The position numbers were made by a program, and so were the translations under genes. The notes below the pieces were generated by a model. It searched no databases and was not told the DNA's origin. It saw nothing but the letters and a program-made list of their open reading frames with translations. A stretch of 64,000 bases of DNA from assembly GCA_030247855.1 (NCBI GenBank), contig JAPDRN010000016.1, forward strand, positions 186,001 to 250,000, written 5' to 3'. Origin of the DNA: Knufia peltigerae (lineage: Eukaryota; Ascomycota; Eurotiomycetes; Chaetothyriales; Trichomeriaceae). Positions 1-18,716 of the stretch are shown piece by piece; position 1 is the stretch's first letter, and each line of letters begins with the position of its first letter.

Positions 1-818
1 GGCCCCTGTTCGGCCGTGTACCCTTGCACGCCGACGGGCATGGACTTGAACCGCCCGTAGGACTCGTCGTCGAGGGTCGTCATGCCCGTCGTGATGCCAC
101 CGGCCACGATCCTCGTCCCCGCCGACAGTTTGTCGTTGCGGGTGCTGTCGGCGCTCAGCTCGAGCAACTTGGGGGTGTAGGCGCCCGTGCAGAGGAGGAC
201 GTGAGAGGCGGTGAGCACGTCTCCGGCGGTCGTCTTCACGCCCGTACATTTGCCGCCTTGTCGTGCGTCCACCAAGACCGTCTCGACCTCGCCCGTCACG
301 TACTTGACCCCCAGGCGGAGGGCCTCCTTCGTGACGGCGATCAGGCAGTCACCCGCGGCGGCCCACCCGCTGGTCTTGTTGACCAACACCTCCTTGACGC
401 CGGTGTAGTCGGCGTCCTCGAAGAGCCCGCCGTACAGCCTCCGGGCCTCGTCGACGGGGACCGCGGCCAGGTCCGCCCTCCGGCCCAACTTCTTGTAGTT
501 GTCCAGGACCTCCTGGGCGTAGTCGGACCGACACATCCAGTAGATGCCCGTCTGGTGGAAGTACGGCTTCCACAGGGGGTCCGACTGGAAAACGTCCTGA
601 GCCTCCAGAGCCAGTCGACAGTAGACGATGTCGTCGTAGTCGGCACGGACGACCTTGTTCCAGTCCCAAGAGGCGGCGACCCGAGACTCGGCGTCGTAGG
701 CGTCCCGGTCGACGATGGTTATCGACGCATCCGGGTACTTTTTGATCAGGTGGTATGCCGTCGAGACACCAAACACGCCGGCACCGACGATGAGATATGA
801 GTTTTTGCCGTCGGGCAT
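1..818 (-). CDS. FAD-dependent amine oxidase, sarcosine oxidase / fructosyl-amino-acid oxidase type (3' part off window)
   Basis: The reverse strand from the ATG at 818 is open to the left edge (272 codons seen). The protein opens with a Rossmann FAD-binding signature (LIVGAGVFGVSTAYHL) and an acidic end of the second strand (IVDRD). It continues with SRVAASWDWNKVVRADY and VLLCTGAYTPKLLEL, both typical of the DAO superfamily branch that holds sarcosine oxidases, fructosyl amino acid oxidases and pipecolate/saccharopine oxidases. Such enzymes oxidise secondary amines and release hydrogen peroxide, usually in peroxisomes. The covalent-FAD cysteine and any C-terminal targeting signal would lie beyond position 1. 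Two downstream-side neighbours (a Rieske oxygenase and a dimethylglycine oxidase) make sarcosine a reasonable substrate, but this is inference. An open reading frame of 258 codons on the opposite strand is an antisense shadow. Confidence 0.85.
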   Translation of the reverse strand, partial: MPDGKNSYLIVGAGVFGVSTAYHLIKKYPDASITIVDRDAYDAESRVAASWDWNKVVRADYDDIVYCRLALEAQDVFQSDPLWKPYFHQTGIYWMCRSDYAQEVLDNYKKLGRRADLAAVPVDEARRLYGGLFEDADYTGVKEVLVNKTSGWAAAGDCLIAVTKEALRLGVKYVTGEVETVLVDARQGGKCTGVKTTAGDVLTASHVLLCTGAYTPKLLELSADSTRNDKLSAGTRIVAGGITTGMTTLDDESYGRFKSMPVGVQGYTAEQG

Positions 819-3325
819 GTTGACGATGTTTTGGGTCCTGCTGAAAAAATCGGTTTGCTGATAAAAGGTAAGTTCTGAAAGCTGAACAAATCCAATACAA
901 TCCAACTCGAGACGTGTGTTTTTTCTTATTTGTATGGTTTATAGTATGGATACGATCAGATCTCTCAGTGAAAGTATGCCATTCTCGGAAATAAGCTGCT
1001 ACAGTACTGGAGTGAGGGTATCTTTTTTGGCCACAGATCAAACGGTGTGGGTACGGAGTAATGAGGACGGTCGGATGTGGCAGGGCGGGCGGCGGAGTGA
1101 ATGGCAGCATCCAAAGAAAGGCCTGGAACATATTACGAGTTCTACTTGTACTCCTAAGGCATGTACCTCCTACTGTAGTCTATCCAGCCCCGAATCAATG
1201 CCGCTCTCATACCACCCACCCACCCATCAACAACAGCAACAAGCACGTACAAACTACTGTACAACTACGGAGTAATGTAACCGATATGACAACCACACAC
1301 ACATATTGACTACTCCGGTACAATATCCGTCACTCGATTCGTTATCTACAGTTTTTCGCTTGAATTACGGAGTCTTGGGATGTGGTGGTGGCCAGAGCTT
1401 TGAATCAGGCAAAGGGAGTAAGTAAAGAAGGCAATTGCGGGGAATGTCAAAAAGGCGAAGAGAGATAGACGGTCATTATACCCATTTTCAGACAATGCAT
1501 CCTGCTCTACCACAAGCTCTATTCTTTTTTTTGATCTTTGCTCGTACGAGGAGACAAATCCGTAGAGTTCCGCCCAATCGCTTCCATGGATCTCCCTTTC
1601 ATTCTCATTACGCAGCAGGTACTACGTGTTATCAAGACAAGACATTTTTGACGAGGATACTCCCCTTTTTTGACTCCTTGACGCTTGGGTGGCTGGCTGC
1701 TGATCGTCACCGCCTCCCCCTTGTCACAAGGCGGCGGCTTCTTATCTACAGATTTACTGAACAGACTTACTGTTCCACATAGTTGTCATCAAATCTTTGT
1801 TGTCCAGAACGTTGGGGCTCTGCATCCAACTTCTCTTTTCTTTTCTTTTCGTTTCTTTCCTTCGGTTGCGGTTGCGAAGATCTTCGTGGCGGGCAAAACC
1901 TACCTGCACAGTTGCACTTACTCGCAAAAAGGGTGGATGATGGGGTGCCGGCCGGTTTCTTACTCACAGCCCGACAACAGATCGTAGTCGTAACCTACCT
2001 CACCTGATATGGATCAAGCACACAATCACCCTGACGTCTGGCAGCGTGTGCGTGTGTAGTCATTATCTTCTTGGATTGCGTGTGTAGTCATTATCTTCTT
2101 GGATAGCGTTGACAACAGTCCGGGGGTTGGTGACCTGTTGACCGCTTGATTTGGGCAGTGATTGACTGACTTAATCACTCGTAGAAAGCCTGTCCGGTGT
2201 CTGTCGGTGATCGCCCTGCTTACCATGACACGAGCTTATCGCTATCACCACCGTGAGACTTTGCCCACACTCCTGCGTAAGTTGATCATGATTACGTCGA
2301 CAATGACATGACCCATATTCCACCTCCATCATGGTCTGCGTCGAGTTTATTTTCCCTCTGTGGTTGACGAGCATCGGCCCCTTTCCATTGAATTCTGCTC
2401 GAGAGTTTTCTGACGATGCCGTGATCTTTTTCGCTTGGAGATAAGGACCGGTTTCTAGCATTACGCAAAACCCACGCCCTGATGAAGTATTGCTCTGGCA
2501 GTATGTGTAGCTCGCGTGGTAGGTCGAGGAGGGGTTACAAAGGACCACAACTGGCTTGTCGCGTTCACATTCCCAGTCCGATTCGCGCTGGTTTTGCTTT
2601 TGCTTTTGGCTTGATTGTGCTCGTACAAGGGTCTGCTTCCGGACTCTACAGCGCGAGTATGACTAGGAAAATACTCGTTTCTTTCAGCTGCAACCGTGAG
2701 GAGCGAGGGCGTTATTACTGTCGATGGGATGGGTCAAGTATCGTTGCCGTACAGCATGTGGTGGCTAGGAAATGGATCTGCAGTTCCCCTCGATGATGTG
2801 TGTTGCTTGTTGCTTGGATTGATGCATCCATCGAGGTCTATTCCGATGCTTGAGTGGCAATGGCATTTACATTGTCGCTTTCTTTACGTATGGCGAGAGA
2901 AAGGCAATGTGTCGCTTCAGGAGATTGTCGCAGATGGGACCCCACCTCTGGGAGGAGGTATGGTAAGGAGGCCTTGCTCAGGGCAGAGTTGGCTTTCCTT
3001 TGTCGCTTTGGTAGGTACGAGACGGTAAGAAGAGTCTGCATACAATCACGCATCTCATCCGGGTGGCGTAATAGGAAATTTGTTTTGACGGTAGACCAAA
3101 TCTCTGTCTCTGTCTCTTTGATCGTTGTATAATTTGTAGTAAAAAGTAAAAAGTCTGCAAATGTCGTTAATATAAAAATCCCCAATCCTATGCTATGCAT
3201 TAAAAAGAAAGAAAGTTCCGAATCAGGACCGTTGTTCGTAAATGTGGCTCGTCAACCTCGCAAGGGACAAACCTATGTTTTCCTCCTCTTATGTGTGTGT
3301 GAGTGAGAGAGAGAGAGAGTCTCCT
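819..3325. other. Intergenic, 2.5 kb, no convincing gene
   Basis: This stretch is the upstream region of the FAD oxidase (transcribed leftward) and the 3' side of the Rieske gene. Open frames are short, overlap on both strands and resemble no family I know. It holds copies of the TACGGAGTA motif at 1266-1274 and TACGGAGT at 1366-1373, a 28-bp tandem duplication at 2050-2105, and a GA-rich simple repeat at about 3293-3320 just behind the Rieske stop codon. Confidence 0.6.
2050..2105. repeat. Two tandem copies of a 28-bp unit
   Basis: The unit beginning gcgtgtgtagtcatta occurs at 2050-2077 and again at 2078-2105. The copies differ only in the last base, and a partial third start (gcg) follows. 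It is a simple local duplication in non-coding DNA. Confidence 0.9.
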
Positions 3326-4627
3326 TCACCAGACCAGGCCTTCCTGGTTGGTGGAACAGGCAAGACCCGAACAAAAGTCGATGTCCTTCTTGGTCACCAG
3401 GGCACTGGTGGGGAGGTTCTGTCGGGCAGGCCAGATCTCCGCCTTCGCAGCTTGTTCGCGTTTGTGGTGTTCCGTCACCGCTTCGCGGACGAGCTTCTGG
3501 AAGTAGAGAGGGCCTTTCTCCATGACGGGGTGCATCTCGCCGTTGATGAACACACCCGTGTTGAGGTTTCTCTGCGCGGCGTCACACAACGCCTTGTCTT
3601 CCGACATGATGCGCTTGTAGATGTCGCTGATGAGCTGGAAATCTTCATCCGACGAGTTCTTGTTGCGGAAGACCTCGTAGCGGACCAGAGTCCTCTTGGG
3701 TCCGCGGGGGATGAAACGCTGAGTGAAGAAGAAATGGGGTCTGTCAATCATGTGTTAGTTGATGATTTTCCGAAGCTGTGCTGGCTTGTAAACTTACGAA
3801 ACATTAAACGAGGCGTTGGGCCAAAAGTAAGTGGCGCAGACAGTCAAGCCTTTTTCTTTCTGCTCGGCCGTGGTGGCACCATTGTGCTGTATCCACGCAC
3901 GTTGGACGTTGACACTGTAGGACGCGAGGTCTGCGACGGTGGGGATGTCAGGATGGGTGGTCTTGCAATGATAGCACTCGTTGTAGTTGTCAGCTGCTAT
4001 CTTCCAGTTGTAGGCGGCGTCGATCTCCCAGACGTGATCGAATTCGTACTGGTCCCACTGGAATTGTCGAAGCCTTTCCTGGGAGTCGGCACCACCGAGG
4101 TCTTCCTCCCACGGTACCTCGGGCTTTTGCTTGCCGTCGAGGTTGATCCAGATGAAGCCGTTGATGTCAACGTGGACGTGGATTGGGAAGAGACCGTTCT
4201 GGGTCTTGTCAAAGCCCGGGATGTCTTGGTACCCGGGGGCTTTGGCGAGCTTGCCGTCCAGTCCGTAAGACCATCCGTGGTATCTGCAGGCGAAGATCTT
4301 GGAGGTGCCCTGTTCCCCGTCGACGACGGGGTATGCACGATGTCTGCAGACATTGTGGAAGGCGTTGATGTTTCCATTGCGGTCTTTGGCGATGATGATG
4401 TTGAAACCAGCACTCTCATAACGCAGCCAGTCACCAGCTTGTTTGAGCCGGTTTTGATGTGTGGTCAACAGCCACCTTCTCGAAAAGATGGCACGTCTCT
4501 CGAGCTCATACATCTCTTCTGATGTGTACCATGGTGCGGGTAGGGCTCGGACGGAGCTCTTTTCGTCTTCAGGGGTGGTGGCACTGCCGCCACCCAAGCC
4601 CAGGTAGTTCAACAAGGCTGGAGCCAT
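3326..4627 (-). CDS. Rieske non-haem iron oxygenase, choline/glycine-betaine monooxygenase type
   Basis: Two exons, 4627-3798 and 3740-3326, joined across a 57-nt intron (GTAAGT donor, CTAAC branch, CAG acceptor) give 414 residues, the usual length of ring-hydroxylase-type alpha subunits. The [2Fe-2S] Rieske centre is visible as Cys94-x-His96 and Cys114-x2-His117. The mononuclear iron site is the DNYNECYHCKTTHP stretch with His220 and His225; the third (carboxylate) ligand should lie in exon 2. This family includes plant choline monooxygenase and the bacterial glycine betaine demethylase GbcA. The divergent dimethylglycine oxidase next door favours betaine to dimethylglycine plus formaldehyde. 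Such enzymes need a ferredoxin/flavin reductase, and none is encoded here. No targeting signal was recognised at either end. Choline oxidation remains an alternative. Confidence 0.88.
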
Positions 4628-9065
<4,438 letters not shown>

Positions 9066-10067
9066 GAGCAACCCATTACTTTAGGAGACAACACGATGAC
9101 AATGGCAGCCGGGCGCACAATTCAATGCGTGGAAAGCGTCCAAAGTTGTCGAGGTTGAGTATCCAGCAGCCTGGCATTGGAGGCGAAGATATAGAGGTAA
9201 TGAGCGACGATCCGATGTTTTGAGGATCTGGTATTATTTCTTTTGAGACGCGAGCAAGATCGAACATACTGCATTCAGCAATTCTGGAATGTGAAAAGGC
9301 ATCATATTCAGCATATATATGAAGACGAAACATGAAGTGAGTTTTAAGACCGTCTTTCTCATAACAGCAATGACCTTCACTTTTCTCCAAGAGGGTGTGA
9401 TCTCATCTAGCATAGAGAATCATCATCTGAATAGAGATCCAGAAGCGACAACGCAGCCAGGAGCGACAGCTACCGCATGCAACAACTCAAAAACCGTTCA
9501 AGCAGTGCCATTGCAACATAGGCTGCGCTATTACAGCATTTTGGAAACCTCGATGACCGAAAGTTCGGCATCTTCGACAAGATCTTGTGCATTGTCTGCG
9601 TCGAATCAAGCATCAAACCTTTGGTAGGTATGAAACATCACCATGAGAAGGCACCATACCGCCATCAGGCGATATAGCGTATGCATTATTGAAGGGATGA
9701 ATCGAAAAAAAGGCCAGGAAAATAACAAAAAGGCGGCAAAAGCGGCCGGGAATGCAAAACACGCACCTGTCAACGATAACGGTGTCGATGATACAACACG
9801 ACAAGTTGAAAGATTGCTGCAATTGAGAAATTAGAATCGGTAAGTGGACGCTACATACCGAAGAAGCCAAGTTTTGAAAGACCTCGCCGTTCGTCTCCAA
9901 GCAAAATATCTATCCTCACGACTCAACCGCAACGCGGTCGAATAGGAGAGGATTCGGTCTTTCCACTGATCTACCTTCAGCTCAAGCTTGAGATTATGGC
10001 CACCGCGGAGAAGGATGATGCCACGGTCGACTAACCTTGAGTGAAATCAAACCCGTCCACAACAAAT
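9066..10067. other. Intergenic between convergent genes
   Basis: This 1.0 kb holds the 3' ends of the dimethylglycine oxidase (plus) and PRP40 (minus). It is AT-rich, with an A-rich stretch around 9705-9750. I see no gene in it. Confidence 0.6.
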
Positions 10068-12418
10068 CTAGTCTTCTTCTATCTCTCCCTCCTCGCTGCC
10101 AGAGTGCACGCCAATTGGCTCAGCATCTTGCTCTGACTTTACAGGCTCGGGTGTCTTGCTCTTAGCTTTCTCCCGAGACGTAACAGTCTCACGGCGAGAC
10201 CGCTTTGCACTTCGACGGCCACTCTCAACGCTTTCGGCATCGCTACCGTCGCCTCGGCGTCGTCTTCGTTCACTTCCAGCCACACTTTTGGACTCCTCGC
10301 CATAGTTCAATTCATCTCGACTACTGCGAGGATCCGCTCGCGATCGATACAGGCGCTCTCTTTCTTCCTCACGATCACGGCGTTCGCGATCGTACGTGCT
10401 CATGTGTCGAGAAGGTGGACTGCGATCACGGTCGAGACGGCCGTGTCTTTCATCCCTCTCGCGTCTCTCACGATCACGGTAAGACGAGGACGAGGGAGGT
10501 GGACTCAGACCTAGAGAGCTGGTCTTGCGGTACTGTTTCTCCCTGGCAGCCATGGCTTTGCGGCGGTCGGCTTCGTAGGCGTCAGGCTCGGGTGATCTCG
10601 ATGCTCGTCCGTGTCTGGCTTCGCCGCGATGGCCGTTACGGCGGTCACGATCTTCTTCACGTCTTGAATGTCTGCGTTCACGGTCCCTATCCACATCCTC
10701 CTCCTTTTCCTTCAGGCGCTTGATAACCTTCTCGTACGCAGACTTCCGCAAGTCATCGCTCTCGACCGCCTGATACTCAGCAGTCTTTTCAACCCGAAGC
10801 TTGACTGTCTCCCAGGTATCAGCAATGCGAACGGGAGGGTCGAGATGTTTGATTCGCGAGCGGAGAGCATCGACCGCGTGACGTTGATGACGACCAGCAG
10901 CGTGTTTTTCGTCTTCGCTCCGCTTGGTGACCTTCTCATGTAAACGCTGGAATATGAGCTCAAGAGCATCCCGGTCGATACTCGCTGTTCTTCGATCAGT
11001 ATGCATGATATCAAGAAACTCGTCGAAGGAAGTCTTTGGTGTAACTTCATAGCGTTGGTCCTACATGTCATTAGTATATCGACGCCAGAGTGGACGAACG
11101 AGTAGCTTACCTCGAGAACATCATAGACATCATTCCTTCGCCCACGAAGAGCTCGTTCCTCTTCTTCGAGGACATCCCAAAACAAGTCCAACGGCGTTGA
11201 CCCAGCCTGACCCAGCATTGCAACATACCTGGGGTCTTCCTCAATTGATGGTAGTATGTTCATCCATTTTGTGCCGGCCTTGATCTTGCCTTGGCTTCGC
11301 AAGCTCTGAAGTAGTTCAATGAATCGATCCCGGTTCTGTCGCTCACGCCGAGCTTTGCTGGATTTCTGCTGTTGACGCGCATCATTGAAACTTCTTTCCA
11401 GTGATTTGATATGGTTCTCAAAGGCCGTCAAGACATCTGACTTACTCAGAAGTTTATACCTCTCATCACTTTTGATTCTTTCGTTCTGTTCAAGTATCTC
11501 CTGTGCCTGAGACCATCTGGTGTACGGCTCAAGGTCAAGAGCTTTGAGTATGGCGACGAGGTCGTCCAGGGCAGATTTTCGGTTCGCAGCCTGTTGCTCG
11601 AGATGCTGTTTCTTGAGCTCTACGATGTACTCCTCGAACAACTGCTTGCGCTCCTCTTCGTCGTCGGTAGATCGAAAGACGGTTTCTCCTACGATAATCG
11701 GCCGTATCGTCTTCCACCGACTGTAATGTTTGATTTCCGGATGCGTTCTCAACATGTTGCTGAAATCTGTGCGTAGCTTAGCCAGTCTCTCCTTGGCCTT
11801 TTCTCGTTCTTGTTGCCGAACCTCGACTGCAAACTTCTCAAAGGCTGCCTTTCTGTCCTTTGGGTCCTTCAACGCTCGGTACTGCGGGTCCTTGATGGTC
11901 GCTTTCATCGTCTGTTCCCAAGTCCATTCAGGCTGCACGTTGGAACGGCGCAGGAGTTTCATAAAGGCTGCTTCTGCCTCCTCGAAGCTGGAGTAATCTG
12001 GCACCACCTCTTTCGTGACCGGCAGTTGGATACCATCGTTGCGCGCCCTCGAATCAAACGGTGTACCGGCATCGCGAGGGGTTGAGTAGGATGTGAGGGC
12101 GGTACTGCCGCCTGCGACAAAGGCTGGAGCGGGCTGCGCAGGTTTAGGAGGAAGTTGAACAGAACTGAGAGCCTCACGATATTCTGCAGGCATCTCCCAA
12201 ACTGTTTGCTTTGACTCGGGATTGTAGTAATACTTCCGGCCTTCGGGGGTGGAGTATTCCTTCCATGGTTGGGACGCGAGCGCCTTCTCTAGAGGCGTCA
12301 TGATCTCTGCCGGCTTCGTCCATGTTGTTTCCTTCGTGACTGCGTTGTAGTAGTAGGTGCGGCCATCTGGAGCACGCGCCTCCTGCCACTGCGCAGGTGT
12401 CGGCGGAAAGTTGTTCAT
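10068..12418 (-). CDS. PRP40: U1 snRNP splicing factor Prp40 (WW and FF domains)
   Basis: Exons 12418-11111 and 11060-10068, with a 50-nt intron (GTAAGC donor, ATACTAATG branch, TAG acceptor), give 766 residues. Two WW domains lie near residues 8-35 and 49-78, each with the YYYN core and paired Trp/Pro. A run of FF domains follows from about residue 140 to 550, seen as repeated helical blocks (EAEAAFMKLLRR, FENHIKSLERSFNDA, RFIELLQSLRSQGKI). The last 200 residues are an Arg/Ser/Asp/Glu-rich tail with SPP motifs, as in metazoan-type Prp40. In yeast Prp40 bridges the 5' splice site (U1) and the branch-point protein. The gene is head to head with TRS65, sharing about 350 bp. Confidence 0.95.
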
Positions 12419-12764
12419 AGTCGGAGATCCTTGTGCTCAATTTTATCCTCTAGACGCGAGCATGAGGACGAGATGTCGCGATTTATCGAGAGACAGTCAA
12501 GTAAAACGAAAGCTGATTGCAGGTAGTTCAAGCCTCAGGAATGAAAATCGAAATTTGATTACATAAGACACGGTCGCTTGGCGGAAAGCGATAAATACCC
12601 AGAGGACAGATACATCAGGGACCAAGTACTACTATCTGTGGGATTACTTCTCCTAATCAAGCAGTGAGATGGCAATGCCCTGATATTCACGTCGAAAATG
12701 GTTTCTCTGCCTGGCACAATGTGCTAGTTTACCTATCTAGAGTCGCCCATGGTGTCCACAGGCC
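12419..12764. promoter_or_regulatory. Bidirectional promoter region, PRP40/TRS65
   Basis: A short spacer of 346 bp between the two divergent start codons. No other gene was seen, and no specific factor site stands out. Confidence 0.5.
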
Positions 12765-14598
12765 ATGGAAACAGAGGCTTTGAAGGCGTCTTTGTTGGAT
12801 GTTGTCGTGCCGCAAGACACCACCACAGATCTTACTGAGTTGCTGGAGATCTACTCAGAGACACCGAATGACACTGATCGCCTCGTCAGCCTTAAAGAAA
12901 GAGACACCTTGTTCTTTGGTGAGCAGCATCGAAATCCCCATCCTTGGATGTAATCTTACTCATGACAGATTAGATGAAAAGCTAAGGACACTTGCCATCC
13001 TCCAAGTGCCTCATTGCGACGAGGATGTGCTGAAAGCTCTCCTGGCACGTCTCTCATACAAAATAGACGCCTGGGCTCTCGATGATTCCGTTGGCAATGA
13101 ACTGCCAGCCAATCCCTCGACCCCGGCAAGGGACCTTATCTCTTCCTACGAAGGCATTCAGGAAAATGAACCTTTAGTTTTGGCCAGTCAATCAGGCGAC
13201 AATGGTCGCACATTGACTCTTGTATGGGAAATTCATGTTTCGTTGAACAGGCCTAGGTTTCGCGTCCCTCAGCCTGCCATCGTGTTTATCCCTTCTGCCA
13301 CAATTAGTGCTCAGCAGCAGGACGAGCATCGGAGGGACGACGACCTCACCCCCTTCCAACCCCTTGAAGCCAACCTGCTGGAGCCAATGCGGTTCATCCC
13401 GGGCTTCCAACAGAATCCTCCTTACTTGGCTGCTTCACGGCTCGAGAGAGTACTTCCACTCACCGCGACACACAAATCACGGTTCCATATCCAACACGTC
13501 CCATCCCGGCGTCACAAGGCGCTCCCGGCGGCGATTGCACGCATTCGATACAACAGGATCAATGCATCCTCACCCTTGCCCACCAATATCGCTCTCTTGG
13601 ACATCGAGATCATTCCATTTGTACAGATCAATGCCACGGTGGAGGCCGTTGAGCTTGCACTCAAAAATGGCCGCGTGGAACCAATCATGCCAGACTTTCT
13701 GCCGATACAGTGCCATTCTGGAGACTGTGTCACGCTAATCCATAAACTCCAACAGGATCTGAGCACGAGCGATTCACCTGTCGTATCTGTGAATCCCAAC
13801 ATCGATGTTTTGTCCATCAAAGTTCGACTGTCTGTGCATTCTAGTGAAGAGTGCCACCCATCGATCAGCATGGACTGGACGACGCATGTGGATTTCAGTC
13901 AAGCCCTGAACCCGTCGTTCGGTCCTCCTTCACAACCTATCCAGAGACCCAATCGACCGACAAGTTTGCCCGCCATAAATGGCACTGACAGTTCGACTGC
14001 GCCACCAATCGACAATGCGTTGAGTTTCCCACCAAATTCGGCCGTTGTGGCAAGAAGCGGGTTGTCTATATCGTTTACTGCTATTGAGAGTGTGGTCGAG
14101 GTGGGTGTGCCTTTTAGCTGGAAGGTCATGGTTGTCAACAACTCTCCGAGGGTCGCAAAAATTACCATCATACCGTTGCCTCGAATGCAAAGGCAGACGA
14201 CCCAGGCACAGTCGATGGCGAAACGGCATGCCCCAAAGTCATCCACGGCGTCCTTCCATCCGAGCGAGAGACGGCATACCAAGAACGAAGACGGCGTAGA
14301 CATTGCCCAGGCAGTTGTGGACGAAAACGTTGTATATGCCATGCATCATTCCAACGTGGTTCCACCGGAGACCGACCTCATGGCTCTGACGGCCGAGCTG
14401 AGGATCGGCCCCCTCGGTCCGGGACAGTGTCACGAAAGCGAGATACAAATGGTGGCTTTCAACGCAGGGTCGTTGAAAGTCGACGCCATGAGGGTCGTGG
14501 ATCTGATCCGAGAGGCCGAACAGGGCACCGCCGCTCCGGGTGTATTGGTCGACATCAAGGACTTGCCTGGAGTTGTCGCCATAAAGTCGGTCTTATGA
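12765..14598 (+). CDS. TRS65: TRAPP II trafficking subunit Trs65
   Basis: Exon 1 is 12765-12918 and exon 2 is 12974-14598. The 55-nt intron has a GTGAGC donor and a TAG acceptor at 12971-12973; the nearer CAG at 12966-12968 would put a stop in frame, so the TAG is preferred. The 592-residue product resembles the fungal Trs65 family. A beta-rich N-terminal half has conserved segments such as TLVWEIHVSLNRPR and IALLDIEIIPFV. The C-terminal immunoglobulin-like domain has GVPFSWKVMVVNNSPR, ELRIGPLGPGQCHESEI and a final VVDLIREAE. Trs65 stabilises the TRAPP II complex that activates Ypt GTPases at the late Golgi. The gene converges on gdhA with about 170 bp between the stop codons. Confidence 0.85.
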
Positions 14599-14766
14599 TA
14601 GAGACCTATGGTTGGGGTTAAGAAAAGCCCCCCGATCAAAAACATTTACAAATGTTCATATTTTAGCCTGTCTAAACTCCGCGCCCATCTTCCATAAAAT
14701 CTACTAGAACCAAAAACAAACGCAATAATTTAGAGGGGTATACAATCAGTCGATCATTGAAAAAAA

Positions 14767-18112
<3,346 letters not shown>

Positions 18113-18646
18113 GTGGCCCTGCCTGCCTTGCCCGCCATGGTTGAACAAGCATTCACCATCACGCCTGTGCGGACGCCGGCTGAGGTCAAGGACGCCATCA
18201 CATTGTTCTATGCATATGCCGACAGCCTTGGGATCGACCTGGCCTTCCAGAACTTTGATGCCGAGATGGCCGGAATGCCTGGAAAGTACTCTCCGCCGAC
18301 GGGCGAACTGTTACTCGCTCGAAACAACCAGGGTCTGCCCATTGGCTGTGTGGGTTTGCGGCCCTTGCCATCCGCGGTTGCCAATGATGCTCGAATATGT
18401 GAGATGAAGCGGTTATATGTCACGCCGTCAGGGCGAGGCACCGGGGTTGGCAAGGCGCTGGCGTCGGGGATCATCGCCGCGGCACGTCGACTGGATTATT
18501 CTGAGATCAGGCTGGATACTTTGCCCAGTATGCTCGCGGCACTCAGTATGTACCGAGCATTTGGTTTCGAGGAAATTCCCGCCTACTATGAAACGCCGCT
18601 CGAAGGCACTCACTTTCTGGCGCTCCGATTCAAGACTAAAACATGA
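18113..18646 (+). CDS. GNAT-family N-acetyltransferase
   Basis: A 177-residue frame without intron. The acetyl-CoA binding motif A is clear: MKRLYVTPSGRGTGVGKALASGII, with the R-G-x-G-x-G core. A following beta strand (IRLDTLP) and the MYRAFGFEEIPAYYETPLEGT segment complete a standard GNAT fold near the 150-170 residue norm. The start could equally be the second ATG at 18137 (MVEQAFTITPV), which begins right at the domain; the extra eight residues add nothing recognisable. The substrate cannot be told from sequence. The stop is only about 70 bp from the stop of the convergent IML2 gene. Confidence 0.85.
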   Translation: MALPALPAMVEQAFTITPVRTPAEVKDAITLFYAYADSLGIDLAFQNFDAEMAGMPGKYSPPTGELLLARNNQGLPIGCVGLRPLPSAVANDARICEMKRLYVTPSGRGTGVGKALASGIIAAARRLDYSEIRLDTLPSMLAALSMYRAFGFEEIPAYYETPLEGTHFLALRFKTKT

Positions 18647-18716
18647 CCTGTACACTTGCTTCGGCTCCACGATCCATCATCATTCGACCTACAAGACTTG
18701 ACTTCGTAACCTCTTC

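Noticed and set aside
24..800. 258-codon frame on the plus strand
   Set aside because: Exactly antisense to the FAD oxidase, whose protein has clear family motifs; the plus-strand translation has none.
3242..4522. 426-codon frame on the plus strand
   Set aside because: Antisense shadow of the Rieske oxygenase, running through its intron; no known domain.
10712..11110. Read-through C-terminus of the PRP40 first exon frame
   Set aside because: A 50-nt intron with good signals restores the Arg/Ser-rich Prp40 tail; the read-through frame is an artefact.
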